NCBI GenBank assembly: GCA_007128045.1
Contig: SKYG01000123.1
Coordinates: forward strand, 1 to 48,381
DNA from: Bacteroidales bacterium
GTDB taxonomy: Bacteria > Bacteroidota > Bacteroidia > Bacteroidales > UBA7960
Direction: 5' to 3'
Length of the DNA stretch: 48,381 nt
A program made the position numbers and the translations under genes. Each line of letters begins with the position of its first letter. The stretch's first letter is position 1. This document shows, piece after piece, positions 33,637 through 41,608 of the stretch. Under the pieces are notes generated by a model. It was not told the DNA's origin. It saw only the letters and a list, made by a program, of their open reading frames with translations, and did no database searches.

Positions 33637-33699
33637 ATGAAATTATTCACTGCTTTTTTTAGCTTTTACTTTTACTTCTTTAGCAACAAAGGGGCGTGA
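33637..33699 (+). CDS. pheL: pheA operon leader peptide (Phe/Tyr-rich)
   Basis: A 20-residue peptide begins MKLFTAFFSFYFYFF and ends SNKGA. Seven of its residues are Phe and two are Tyr, concentrated in codons 4-15, exactly what a Phe-sensing attenuator peptide requires; E. coli PheL is similarly Phe-rich. It is followed 45 bases later by a strong terminator placed immediately before pheA. GGGGC in its last codons (33691-33695) can pair with GCCCC in the terminator's 5' arm (33744-33748) as an antiterminator, though this is only five base pairs. The Tyr codons suit an operon that also makes tyrosine. Confidence 0.87.
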   Translation: MKLFTAFFSFYFYFFSNKGA

Positions 33700-33744
33700 A
33701 ATTGTGTGTGTTAATTGAAAAAATAAAATACATAAAGAACCAGG

Positions 33745-33769
33745 CCCCGCGATTGCGGGGTTTTTTTTT
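33745..33769 (+). terminator. pheA attenuator terminator
   Basis: CCCCGC (33745-33750), loop GATT, GCGGGG (33755-33760), then nine T (33761-33769). It is a textbook intrinsic terminator, but it stands eight bases upstream of the pheA ATG and downstream of the leader peptide, with no other gene for it to end, so it must act as an attenuator. Confidence 0.92.
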
Positions 33770-33777
33770 GACTATAT

Positions 33778-34632
33778 ATGACGAAGAAAATTGCGATACA
33801 AGGTATCCGGGGCGCATTCCATCATGAGGCTGCCGCTCTGTATTACAAGAGCCAATTTGACATCTGCGAATGCATGACTTTTCACCACCTTATCGAAGCT
33901 GTTGAGGCAGGCGATGCAGATATAGGTGTGATGGCCATTGAAAACTCTATGGTAGGCAGCATGTTGCCCAACCTTGCCCTGATACGCAAATCAACCCTGC
34001 ATATCGTGGGAGAGGTATATATGCGTATCTCCCAAAATCTGATGGCATTGCCGGGAGAAAGCATCCAAACCTTGCAGGAAGTGCATTCGCATCCGATGGC
34101 CATCATGCAATGCGAAAGCTTTTTTCATAACCTTCAGGATATTAGGATGGTTGAGTCTGTCGACACGGCACTAAGTGCTAAAGAGATCAGCGAGAACCAA
34201 TTAAAAGGTATTGGCGCCATTGCCAGTGAAGCAGCTGCAAAGATCTACGGCCTTGACATTCTGGCGCCATCCATAGAAACAAATAAAAAGAACTACACCC
34301 GGTTTCTTATACTGGGACACAACGGAAACTCAATTGATCCGGCTATCCCGGTCAAGGCAAGCGTGGCATTTGTAGCTCCGCACCTGCCCGGCAGCCTGGC
34401 AGCCGTTTTACAACCCCTGGCAGAGGCAGGTGTAAACCTAAGCATGGTGCAATCACTGCCATTGATTGGCGCCAACTGGGAATATATTTTTCATGCCGAC
34501 ATGATCTTTCAAAATATTGCTTCCGCAAGAAACATCATCAATGACCTGCGAAAAAAGCTACAGGCAACATGGGTGATGGGCATCTACCCATCCAGTCCTG
34601 AAATTCAAGACAACACCAAAATGAAATTGTAA
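33778..34632 (+). CDS. pheA: prephenate dehydratase
   Basis: PheA converts prephenate to phenylpyruvate. The 284-residue monofunctional protein has IAIQGIRGAFHHEAA, DADIGVMAIENSMVGSM (the ENS motif) and NYTRFLILG, the catalytic Thr-Arg-Phe motif. A C-terminal ACT domain (from about 195) reads SVAFVAPHLPGSLAAVLQPLAEAGVNLSMVQSLPL. The usual Phe-binding ESRP is QSLP here, a form I associate with Bacteroidota. No chorismate mutase domain is fused; that activity is on the DAHP synthase at 36917. Its stop overlaps the aminotransferase start by one base. Confidence 0.96.
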   Translation: MTKKIAIQGIRGAFHHEAAALYYKSQFDICECMTFHHLIEAVEAGDADIGVMAIENSMVGSMLPNLALIRKSTLHIVGEVYMRISQNLMALPGESIQTLQEVHSHPMAIMQCESFFHNLQDIRMVESVDTALSAKEISENQLKGIGAIASEAAAKIYGLDILAPSIETNKKNYTRFLILGHNGNSIDPAIPVKASVAFVAPHLPGSLAAVLQPLAEAGVNLSMVQSLPLIGANWEYIFHADMIFQNIASARNIINDLRKKLQATWVMGIYPSSPEIQDNTKMKL

Positions 34633-35792
34633 TGATACAAACAGCCGACAGGATAAGCTCTGTGCAGGAATACTATTTTTCGCGAAAGCTCAAAGAGGTA
34701 GAACTCATGAGAAAAGCCGGAGCCAATGTTATAAACCTGGGCATTGGCAGCCCCGACCTGGCACCATCAGAGCAGACCATCAGCAAGCTTGTCGAACAAA
34801 GCAGACTAGACCATAACCATGGCTATCAATCATATGTTGGGATACCGGAACTCCGCACCGCCTTTGCCATGTGGTACCTCAGGTACTTTATGGTAAACCT
34901 GAATCCTGCCAATGAGATCCTGCCACTAATTGGCTCTAAGGAAGGCATCTTTCATATTTCCATGGCTTTCGTCAATCCCGGGGAAGAAGTGCTCATTCCC
35001 AACCCAGGGTATCCCACCTATGAGTCTGCGACAAGGCTGGTAGGCGGAAAGGTGCGGCATTATAACCTGAGCGCTGACTCAGGGTGGTATCCAAACCTCT
35101 ATGAGCTCGAAAAGCAGGATCTGAGCAAGGTAAAACTGATGTGGATCAACTATCCCCATATGCCTACAGGCACAAGGGCTTCGCAGCAAGTATTCAATGA
35201 CATAATCGGTTTTGGCATAAGAAACAATATCCTGATCTGTAACGACAACCCATATAGCTTTATCCTTAACGACAAACCCATCAGTCTGCTTACCGCCAAC
35301 CATGCCAAACAGGTTGGACTGGAGCTGAACTCTTTAAGCAAGTCGCACAATATGGCAGGATGGCGTGTCGGTATGGTGGCAGGACATCATGAGTTTATTA
35401 ACGCCATCCTGAAAGTAAAAAGCAATATGGATTCAGGGATGTTCAAGCCACTTCAGTTAGCCGCTGTTGAAGCACTGAAGAGTCCATCATCATGGTACGA
35501 ACAAATCAACAAAAAATACATGGAGAGAAGGCTGATTGCTTTTGATATCATGAAAACACTGAGATGTTCATACGACCCAGATCAAACGGGAATGTTCGTT
35601 TGGGCAAAGATACCTTCAGTATACCGCGACTCAACAGAGCTGACCGACAAGCTCCTGAATGAAGCGCACGTGTTTATTACCCCTGGGATTATCTTTGGTT
35701 CTAATGGAAAAGATTATATACGCATATCGCTCTGTAGCAACAAAGAATTGTTGCTTGAATCAAAAAACAGAATCATTGAATTTCTAAAATAA
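34632..35792 (+). CDS. class I/II pyridoxal-phosphate aminotransferase, probably aromatic
   Basis: The 386-residue fold type I aminotransferase has NLGIGSPDLAPSEQ, LIPNPGYPTYESATRLVGG, CNDNPYSFIL and the PLP-binding lysine in SLSKSHNMAGWRVGMVAG. Operon position between pheA and tyrA implies that it transaminates phenylpyruvate and 4-hydroxyphenylpyruvate to Phe and Tyr. By sequence alone it could equally be called a LL-diaminopimelate or aspartate aminotransferase-like enzyme. It starts inside the pheA stop (TAATG), so translation is coupled. Confidence 0.9.
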   Translation: MIQTADRISSVQEYYFSRKLKEVELMRKAGANVINLGIGSPDLAPSEQTISKLVEQSRLDHNHGYQSYVGIPELRTAFAMWYLRYFMVNLNPANEILPLIGSKEGIFHISMAFVNPGEEVLIPNPGYPTYESATRLVGGKVRHYNLSADSGWYPNLYELEKQDLSKVKLMWINYPHMPTGTRASQQVFNDIIGFGIRNNILICNDNPYSFILNDKPISLLTANHAKQVGLELNSLSKSHNMAGWRVGMVAGHHEFINAILKVKSNMDSGMFKPLQLAAVEALKSPSSWYEQINKKYMERRLIAFDIMKTLRCSYDPDQTGMFVWAKIPSVYRDSTELTDKLLNEAHVFITPGIIFGSNGKDYIRISLCSNKELLLESKNRIIEFLK

Positions 35793-35808
35793 TTGATCTG
35801 ATGAAAAC

Positions 35809-35880
35809 GCCAGTCAACATGTTTGACACACCGGCGCATGCTGACAGGCACCGGGTGAGATCCCGAACATGCGTTCGGGA
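35809..35880. repeat. inverted repeats in the aminotransferase-tyrA spacer
   Basis: GCCAGTCAACATG (35809-35821) and CATGCTGACAGGC (35837-35849) form a 13-bp arm pair with two mismatches. Just downstream TCCCGAAC, ATGC, GTTCGGGA (35861-35880) is a perfect 8-bp hairpin, followed by CTTCGCTTCGCTCAGC. There is no T-run. They resemble REP-like palindromes or processing hairpins inside the operon rather than a terminator. Confidence 0.65.
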
Positions 35881-35942
35881 CTTCGCTTCGCTCAGCTGTT
35901 CGACATTCAGACTTTCAGACATTTTGACTAAAAAATAAACAC

Positions 35943-36043
35943 ATGAAATACCCATGACAAACGCTTTGACACACAGACGCATGATTGTTTTTCATGGGGG
36001 TCAAAGGTCGAAGGTCGAAGGTCAAAGGGAAAAAAATAAACAC
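35943..36043 (+). repeat. R1 dispersed repeat, copy E, ending at the tyrA start
   Basis: This 101-bp copy has ATGAAATACCCATGAC, arms CCCATGACAAAC (35951-35962) and GTTTTTCATGGG (35987-35998) around a 24-base loop, the heptads GGTCAAA, GGTCGAA, GGTCGAA, GGTCAAA, an A-run and AAATAAACAC before ATG 36044. The same AAATAAACAC also lies just before the unit's first ATG, so the block is bounded by direct repeats. Confidence 0.92.
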
Positions 36044-36889
36044 ATGAATATTTGTATTGTAGGTATCGGTTTAATCGGGGGATCTATAGCCATTGATTTG
36101 CGCAATAGGGGTTTTGCAAAACAGATCATCGGTGTTGACAGCAATCCGCACCACGCCACCATCGCGAAGCACAGTAAGTTGGTTGACGATATAGACACCC
36201 TGGAGAATGGGATAGAAAGGTCAGACCTCATCATCCTGTCAACCCCCATTGACTCTATCAAAAAACTACTTCCCAGAGCATTGGATTCTGTAACAGGAAC
36301 CAAAAAAGTCATTACCGATATGGGATCTACCAAAGGTGGGATGAGTAGTCTGGTAGAAAATCATCCAAACAGAAAAAACTATGTTGCCGCACATCCTATG
36401 GCCGGGACAGAATATTCCGGACCACTTGCCGCCATCGGCAAACTGTTCGACTATAAATGCGCCATCATATGCGACAAGGAGAAAAGTAGTCCGCAAGCTT
36501 TAAAGGTGGTGAAAAAAATGTTTGATGTTCTGAACATGAAGGTAATTTACATGAATGCCAATGAGCACGATGTAAGTGCAGCCTATGTATCACACATCTC
36601 CCATATTTCGTCATTTGCCCTGTCGTTATGCGTACTGGAAAAGGAAAAGGATCAAAAACGTATACTAAGCCTGGCCAGTGGTGGGTTTGCCTCTACCGTG
36701 AGGCTGGCCAAAAGTTCGGCTGACATGTGGACGCCGGTATTTGAACAAAATTCGATGTATGTACTTGAAGTGTTAGACACCTATATCGAAAAATTGAAGA
36801 TGTTTAAAGCCTATATCGAAAGCAACAACCAGAAAGGCATAACCGATCTTATATTGGAAGCAAATAAAATTCAGAAAATACTTAACTAA
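36044..36889 (+). CDS. tyrA: prephenate dehydrogenase
   Basis: TyrA oxidatively decarboxylates prephenate to 4-hydroxyphenylpyruvate with NAD(P). From ATG 36044 the protein has 281 residues and begins MNICIVGIGLIGGSIAIDLR, the dinucleotide-binding GxGLIGGS loop. Further motifs are LIILSTPIDSIKKLLP, VITDMGSTKGGM, FVAAHPMAGTEYSGP-like (YVAAHPMAGTEYSGPLAA) and the helical SHISHISSFALSL region. No chorismate mutase or ACT domain is visible. A frame from 35954 would add 30 residues made of R1 repeat; the GxGLIGG loop normally sits at the very N-terminus, so I reject it. Confidence 0.95.
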   Translation: MNICIVGIGLIGGSIAIDLRNRGFAKQIIGVDSNPHHATIAKHSKLVDDIDTLENGIERSDLIILSTPIDSIKKLLPRALDSVTGTKKVITDMGSTKGGMSSLVENHPNRKNYVAAHPMAGTEYSGPLAAIGKLFDYKCAIICDKEKSSPQALKVVKKMFDVLNMKVIYMNANEHDVSAAYVSHISHISSFALSLCVLEKEKDQKRILSLASGGFASTVRLAKSSADMWTPVFEQNSMYVLEVLDTYIEKLKMFKAYIESNNQKGITDLILEANKIQKILN

Positions 36890-36916
36890 GCACTGAACCA
36901 TCAAAATCATATTACA

Positions 36917-38005
36917 ATGAAAAACCTGGCCCCTATTCTTCCCATTGAGAACTGGGAAAATTATAAACAACGCCCGCTCGTTATTGCAGGACCCTGCAGC
37001 GCTGAAACAGAAAAGCAGGTGTTGCAAACAGCCATCGAAATAGCAGAAAGTAAAAAAGTAGATATTTTCAGGGCAGGGCTCTGGAAGCCAAGGACAAGAC
37101 CCGGAACCTTCGAAGGTGTGGGAAGTGTCGGGTTGCCCTGGCTGAAAAGGGTCAAGGAAGAAACGGGCTTGCCTGTTGCTACAGAGGTGGCAAACGCCAA
37201 ACATGCTTATGAAGCACTGAAGTATGGTATCGACTATATCTGGATAGGAGCACGTACAGCCGTCAATCCTTTCGCCGTGCAGGAAATTGCCGACTCATTG
37301 GAAGGGTCAAACGTGGGTGTTATGATCAAAAATCCTATAAATCCAGACCTGGACCTGTGGATGGGCGGTATAGAACGCATCCGAAAAGCAGGAATCTCAA
37401 AGATTGCGGCCATACACCGCGGATTCTCCAACTATGAGAAAACCCAATACAGAAACATCCCCCACTGGCAGCTGGCCGTAGAGCTGAAACAACTGATGCC
37501 CGATTTGCCCGTAATTTGCGACCCAAGTCATATTACAGGCGACTCATCCCTGCTGTATGAAGTTTCCCAAAAAGCGATGGACCTGAACTATGAAGGGCTG
37601 ATGATAGAAACACATATTGACCCCGAGCATGCATTGAGCGATGCCGCACAACAGGTCACCCCCAACGAACTAAAGGAAATACTCAGCAGACTCATTATGA
37701 GAAGTCCGGTTTCGAGCGATAAAGGATTTCTCGATGTGCTGGGCGAGCTGAGAAGCCAGATAGACCTGTTCGACGACCAACTGCTGAATATACTGGAACA
37801 ACGGATGAACGTGGCAAAGACCATCGCCAAGTATAAGAAGGAAAACAATATCACCATCCTTCAAACCAAACGGTGGACAGAGATCATCAAAAAGAGTATT
37901 GCCAAAGGAGAACAGAAAGGACTGAGCAGCGAGTTTATCGACACATTGTTCAAAGCCATTCACCAGGAGTCAATCAACCACCAGACCAAGATAATGAACG
38001 AATAA
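36917..38005 (+). CDS. bifunctional 3-deoxy-7-phosphoheptulonate synthase/chorismate mutase
   Basis: The 362-residue protein joins two steps. Residues 1-260 are a DAHP synthase barrel: RPLVIAGPCSAETEKQV, IFRAGLWKPRTRPGTFEGVG, YIWIGARTAVNPFAVQEIAD, PVICDPSHITG and GLMIETHIDPEHALSDAAQQ. Residues 270-355 are an AroQ-type helical chorismate mutase: LGELRSQIDLFDDQLLNILEQRMNVAKTIAKYKKEN. It makes DAHP and turns chorismate to prephenate for PheA and TyrA. The mutase at the C-terminus is the arrangement usual in Bacteroidota. It begins 27 bases after tyrA. Together with the trp-linked DAHP synthase it gives two isoenzymes in opposite operons. Confidence 0.95.
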   Translation: MKNLAPILPIENWENYKQRPLVIAGPCSAETEKQVLQTAIEIAESKKVDIFRAGLWKPRTRPGTFEGVGSVGLPWLKRVKEETGLPVATEVANAKHAYEALKYGIDYIWIGARTAVNPFAVQEIADSLEGSNVGVMIKNPINPDLDLWMGGIERIRKAGISKIAAIHRGFSNYEKTQYRNIPHWQLAVELKQLMPDLPVICDPSHITGDSSLLYEVSQKAMDLNYEGLMIETHIDPEHALSDAAQQVTPNELKEILSRLIMRSPVSSDKGFLDVLGELRSQIDLFDDQLLNILEQRMNVAKTIAKYKKENNITILQTKRWTEIIKKSIAKGEQKGLSSEFIDTLFKAIHQESINHQTKIMNE

Positions 38006-38112
38006 CCCTGTTTGACGATGCATGCAAGATTCAGGCTTATGTTCGTACCTTTAGCACTTGCATGGTTTAGGTGTTGAATTGTTGAATTATTATAATACAC
38101 AACTGAATAGTC

Positions 38113-39135
38113 ATGGAAAGAATTCCTGTAAAAGGACAATTTACCGAGAGTGTAGTTTTGGTGGGCGAAAGTCTTCATAATCTGAAGGAACATTTGCCTG
38201 CTCAAAAAGTGTTTGTAATTACCGACCAAAACATCCATCGTCTCCATGGCCGATCGTGGGACATGTACCCCTGTTATACCCTGGAGGCGGGTGAAAAAAG
38301 TAAGGTGCTGGAGATGGCAGGGTCAATATACCGGTGGTTGATACGCAATGATGCAGACCGTCGCTCATTCATTCTTGCCGTTGGAGGTGGCATGGTTTGC
38401 GACCTTGCAGGCTTTGTAGCTTCCACATTCATGCGTGGCCTGGAGTTTGGGTTTGTGGCTACCTCGCTGCTGGCACAGGTCGATGCCAGCGTGGGCGGAA
38501 AAAATGGTGTCAATATTGATGGATATAAAAATATCGTAGGCACCTTTAACCAACCAAAATTTGTAATCTGCGACACCAACTCCCTGCAAACACTCCCAAC
38601 AAAAGAGTTAAAAAACGGGTTGGCCGAAGTAGTAAAACATGCACTGATCGCTGACGCCGATATGTTTGAACGTATAGAAAACAATTTGTCAGCAATTCTT
38701 GACCTGAACCCTGATATAATCAATTACCTGGTGTCACGCTCCGTACATATAAAAGCCGGCGTTGTAACACGCGATGAACGGGAAACAGGCCTCCGCCGCG
38801 TATTGAACCTGGGCCATACCTGGGGCCATGCAGTAGAAAAAACCGATGGTATTTCGCATGGACAGGCTGTAAGTATAGGTCTGGCCTTCGCCGCTGATCT
38901 GTCAGTAACAAAATCCTACCTAAAGAAGCACGAACGCGACAGACTTGTTCAGTTGTTGCAAAACCTCGGACTCCCTGTAGATACCCAAACACCCCGCAAC
39001 GTGATCTTCGATGCATTGCTGAAAGATAAAAAGAAGGAAGAAGGAATCATGCACTTTGTACTGATGAAAGGCATAGGCGACGTTGTAATAGAGCCTATTC
39101 CAATTCAGGAACTTCGTGAGTTTGCCTGCCTTTAA
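38113..39135 (+). CDS. aroB: 3-dehydroquinate synthase
   Basis: AroB cyclises DAHP to 3-dehydroquinate using NAD and a divalent metal. The 340-residue protein has ILAVGGGMVCDLAGFVASTFMRGLEF (NAD-binding GGG), TSLLAQVDASVGGKNGVN, GLAEVVKHALI, and the metal ligands in RRVLNLGHTWGHAVEK and ISHGQAVSIGL. The 107-base spacer before it ends in a GTTGAATT/GTTGAATTATT repeat and A/T-rich start region. It is in line with the rest of the aro operon. Confidence 0.97.
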   Translation: MERIPVKGQFTESVVLVGESLHNLKEHLPAQKVFVITDQNIHRLHGRSWDMYPCYTLEAGEKSKVLEMAGSIYRWLIRNDADRRSFILAVGGGMVCDLAGFVASTFMRGLEFGFVATSLLAQVDASVGGKNGVNIDGYKNIVGTFNQPKFVICDTNSLQTLPTKELKNGLAEVVKHALIADADMFERIENNLSAILDLNPDIINYLVSRSVHIKAGVVTRDERETGLRRVLNLGHTWGHAVEKTDGISHGQAVSIGLAFAADLSVTKSYLKKHERDRLVQLLQNLGLPVDTQTPRNVIFDALLKDKKKEEGIMHFVLMKGIGDVVIEPIPIQELREFACL

Positions 39136-39171
39136 CGGTGTACGGTGAAATGAACAGTGTACGGTAAGCTT

Positions 39172-39213
39172 TAAACCATAAACCTTAAACCATAAACCTT
39201 AAACCATAAACCC
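39172..39213 (+). repeat. 14-bp tandem repeat in the aroB-aroA spacer
   Basis: Three copies of TAAACCATAAACCT (39172-39185, 39186-39199, 39200-39213, the last ending CCC) fill the spacer up to four bases before the aroA ATG. The unit contains a shorter TAAACC/ATAAACC near-repeat. Confidence 0.88.
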
Positions 39214-39217
39214 ACTA

Positions 39218-40462
39218 ATGCAATATGTCGCACATCCATCTTCTGTAAATGGCCGGTTACTGGCTCCCGCATCGAAAAGTGCCGCCCAGCGGGCTATTGC
39301 CATTGCATCCCTGGCAGAAGGAACGTCAGTAATTGTACGTCCTGGCAGCTGCGATGATGTGCAGGCTGCCGTCAGTGTATGCAAACAGCTAGGGGTACAT
39401 ATTGAAGAACATGATCACCAGATGCATATTACCGGCGGCATCAGACCACCCGGTAATGAGCTGAATTGCGGTGAATCAGGCCTGGGAATACGGATGTTTT
39501 CAGGGGTTGCTGCCACACTTAACGAAGAAATAGTACTTACTGGAAAAGGCAGCCTCATGAACAGACCTATGTCGATGGTCGAACAGTCTTTACTCGCCAT
39601 GGGCGTATCATGCCAGACAACTGGGGGGCGGCTGCCCATCTTCATTAAAGGCCCATTTCCGGGAGGCGCTGCTACTATCGATGGATCTCAAAGTTCACAA
39701 GTACTCACAGGCATACTAATCGCCTCACCCATGGCAAACAGCGATGTGGTGTTATCCGTCAATGACCTGAAAAGCCGTGAGTATGTCGACATTACCACCC
39801 GAATCATGAAGCTTTTCGGTGTCAACGTCACCAATAACAATTACAAAGAATTTATTATCCCATCAAGACAACGATATAAAGCCACACAATACCGCGTTGA
39901 AGGCGACTGGAGTGGTGCTTCCTTTCTGTTGGTAGCAGGAGCCATAGCCGGGCAGATATCCATTGAAAACCTGGATTTGTCATCCGCCCAGCCAGATCGT
40001 AAAATTATGGAAGCACTTCAGGATGCAGGAGCCATATGTATAACAGATAATAACACGGTAGAAGTAAAAAAAGGAACAACAGCATTGCAAGCCTTTTCTT
40101 TCGATGCAACACATTGCCCCGACCTATTTCCACCCCTGGCGGCACTGGCAGCCAACTGCAAAGGCAAATCCAGCATCCTGGGTGTTAGCCGTCTGAAATC
40201 AAAGGAAAGCGACAGGGCAGCTACCATCATGGATACATTCGGAAAACTGGGATTAGATATTTCATTGGATAGAGATGCCATGATCATATCAGGTGGTCAG
40301 ATAAAAGGAGCAGACATTCACTCTCACGGCGACCACCGCATCGCCATGGCCGGAGCTATTGCCGCACTGAATGCTGACAGAAAGGTAACTATCGGACATG
40401 CCGATGCCGTAAATAAATCATATCCTGAGTTTTATAAAGACCTGGAAAGCATAACCTCATAA
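39218..40462 (+). CDS. aroA: 3-phosphoshikimate 1-carboxyvinyltransferase (EPSP synthase)
   Basis: AroA transfers the enolpyruvyl group of PEP to shikimate-3-phosphate. The 414-residue protein has the two-domain inverse alpha/beta barrel with LLAPASKSAAQRAIAIASLAEG (the SKSxxxR substrate loop) and ELNCGESGLGIRMFSG, where the usual NxGTAxR is replaced by NCGESGLGIRM. It continues QSSQVLTGILIASPM, RLKSKESDRA, and ends with SHGDHRIAMAGAIAAL. The GESGLGIRM variant is known from Bacteroidota EPSP synthases rather than being a defect. It is followed by aroC after 73 bases. Confidence 0.96.
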   Translation: MQYVAHPSSVNGRLLAPASKSAAQRAIAIASLAEGTSVIVRPGSCDDVQAAVSVCKQLGVHIEEHDHQMHITGGIRPPGNELNCGESGLGIRMFSGVAATLNEEIVLTGKGSLMNRPMSMVEQSLLAMGVSCQTTGGRLPIFIKGPFPGGAATIDGSQSSQVLTGILIASPMANSDVVLSVNDLKSREYVDITTRIMKLFGVNVTNNNYKEFIIPSRQRYKATQYRVEGDWSGASFLLVAGAIAGQISIENLDLSSAQPDRKIMEALQDAGAICITDNNTVEVKKGTTALQAFSFDATHCPDLFPPLAALAANCKGKSSILGVSRLKSKESDRAATIMDTFGKLGLDISLDRDAMIISGGQIKGADIHSHGDHRIAMAGAIAALNADRKVTIGHADAVNKSYPEFYKDLESITS

Positions 40463-40535
40463 CTCACAACCCATAATAGGGTAACCTGGTAACCTGGCAA
40501 CGCTGGGTTCCCCACAACCCGCAACTAATTATACG

Positions 40536-41519
40536 ATGAACACATTCGGACGAACATACAGGATACATATCTTCGGCGAGTCGCACGGACCACTGGTAGG
40601 AATCACCATCGATGGTTGTCCGCCGGGACTCCCACTAACAGAAGACGATTTTATGGCTGACCTGGAACGCAGAAAGGCAGGGGCTGTAGGAACCACTCCG
40701 CGAAAAGAAGACGACCTCCCGGAAATCGTCACCGGCTGTTTCAACGGGTTTACCACCGGGGCACCACTAACCATTCAGTTTGCCAATAAGAATGTTCGTT
40801 CTGGCGATTACTCCAACCTTATAAAAACGCCAAGGCCAGGGCATTCTGACTTTGTAGCATATAAGCGTTTTGAAGGATTTAACGACCACAGGGGCGGTGG
40901 CCACTTCTCCGGGAGGCTCACCCTGGCACTGGTAGCTGCAGGCGTTGTGGCAAAAAAATTGATCTCACCTGTGGCCATACAAGCCAGGCTGATACAAGCC
41001 GGGGGCAATCCAAATATTGAAGAAGCCGTAAAAAATGCCCTCGAAGCAGGTGACTCTGTTGGAGGCCTGGTTGAATGCAAGGCAAACAACATCCCCTTGG
41101 GATGGGGTGAGCCATTATTTGATTCAGTAGAGTCGGTGATCGCTCACCTGGCATTTGCGGTACCGGCCATCAAAGGGATAGAGTTCGGATCGGGCTTTGC
41201 CGCAGCCGGCATGAAGGGCAGTCAGCACAACGACCCGATACTCGACGACAGCGGTAAAACAGCCAGTAACAATGCAGGCGGGATCACTGGCGGACTGACC
41301 AACGGCAATGAACTGATTTTTAGGGTTGCAGTAAAACCTACCTCCAGCATATCTGTAAAACAGTCGACATTCAGTCTGGAATCAGGAAAAGTCGAAGAGC
41401 TTGAGGTAAAAGGCAGGCACGACGCCTGCATTGCGCTACGTGTTCCGGTTGTCATTGAAGCCATTACAGCCATAGCACTAGCCGACCTCAAGATGCACAT
41501 GCAAGCCAGAATAATATAA
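40536..41519 (+). CDS. aroC: chorismate synthase
   Basis: AroC eliminates phosphate from EPSP to yield chorismate, the branch point feeding TrpE and the chorismate mutase domain; it needs reduced FMN. The 327-residue protein has YRIHIFGESHGPLVGITIDGCPPGLPL (signature 1 with catalytic His), RPGHSDFVAYKRFEGFNDHRGGGHFSGRLT (signature 2) and GMKGSQHNDPI. Signature 3 is NAGGITGGLTNGNELIFRVAVKPTSSI, and the last catalytic His-Asp pair is in KGRHDACIALRVPVV. It is somewhat shorter than the usual 355-365 residues, but every motif is present. It is the last recognisable aro gene. Confidence 0.97.
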   Translation: MNTFGRTYRIHIFGESHGPLVGITIDGCPPGLPLTEDDFMADLERRKAGAVGTTPRKEDDLPEIVTGCFNGFTTGAPLTIQFANKNVRSGDYSNLIKTPRPGHSDFVAYKRFEGFNDHRGGGHFSGRLTLALVAAGVVAKKLISPVAIQARLIQAGGNPNIEEAVKNALEAGDSVGGLVECKANNIPLGWGEPLFDSVESVIAHLAFAVPAIKGIEFGSGFAAAGMKGSQHNDPILDDSGKTASNNAGGITGGLTNGNELIFRVAVKPTSSISVKQSTFSLESGKVEELEVKGRHDACIALRVPVVIEAITAIALADLKMHMQARII

Positions 41520-41563
41520 CCCGGCCTATCAGCAGGATTCTACCTTTCATGATATTAATCAAC

Positions 41564-41595
41564 CTTCAGACCTTCAGACCTTCAGACTTACAGAC
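41564..41595 (+). repeat. 8-mer tandem repeat CTTCAGAC
   Basis: Three perfect copies of CTTCAGAC (41564-41587) and one variant TTACAGAC (41588-41595) lie between aroC and the DoxX-like gene, ending 13 bases before its ATG. Confidence 0.85.
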
Positions 41596-41608
41596 AATTT
41601 AGAAACAA

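Noticed and set aside
35954..36043. First 30 codons of the longest tyrA frame as a real N-terminus
   Set aside because: They are R1 repeat sequence. The same residues precede trpG and the flavodoxin gene, while the dinucleotide-binding loop normally starts at the N-terminus.
39172..39213. CRISPR-like array in the aroB-aroA spacer
   Set aside because: The 14-bp units abut directly with no spacers and no cas genes are present, so it is a simple tandem repeat.
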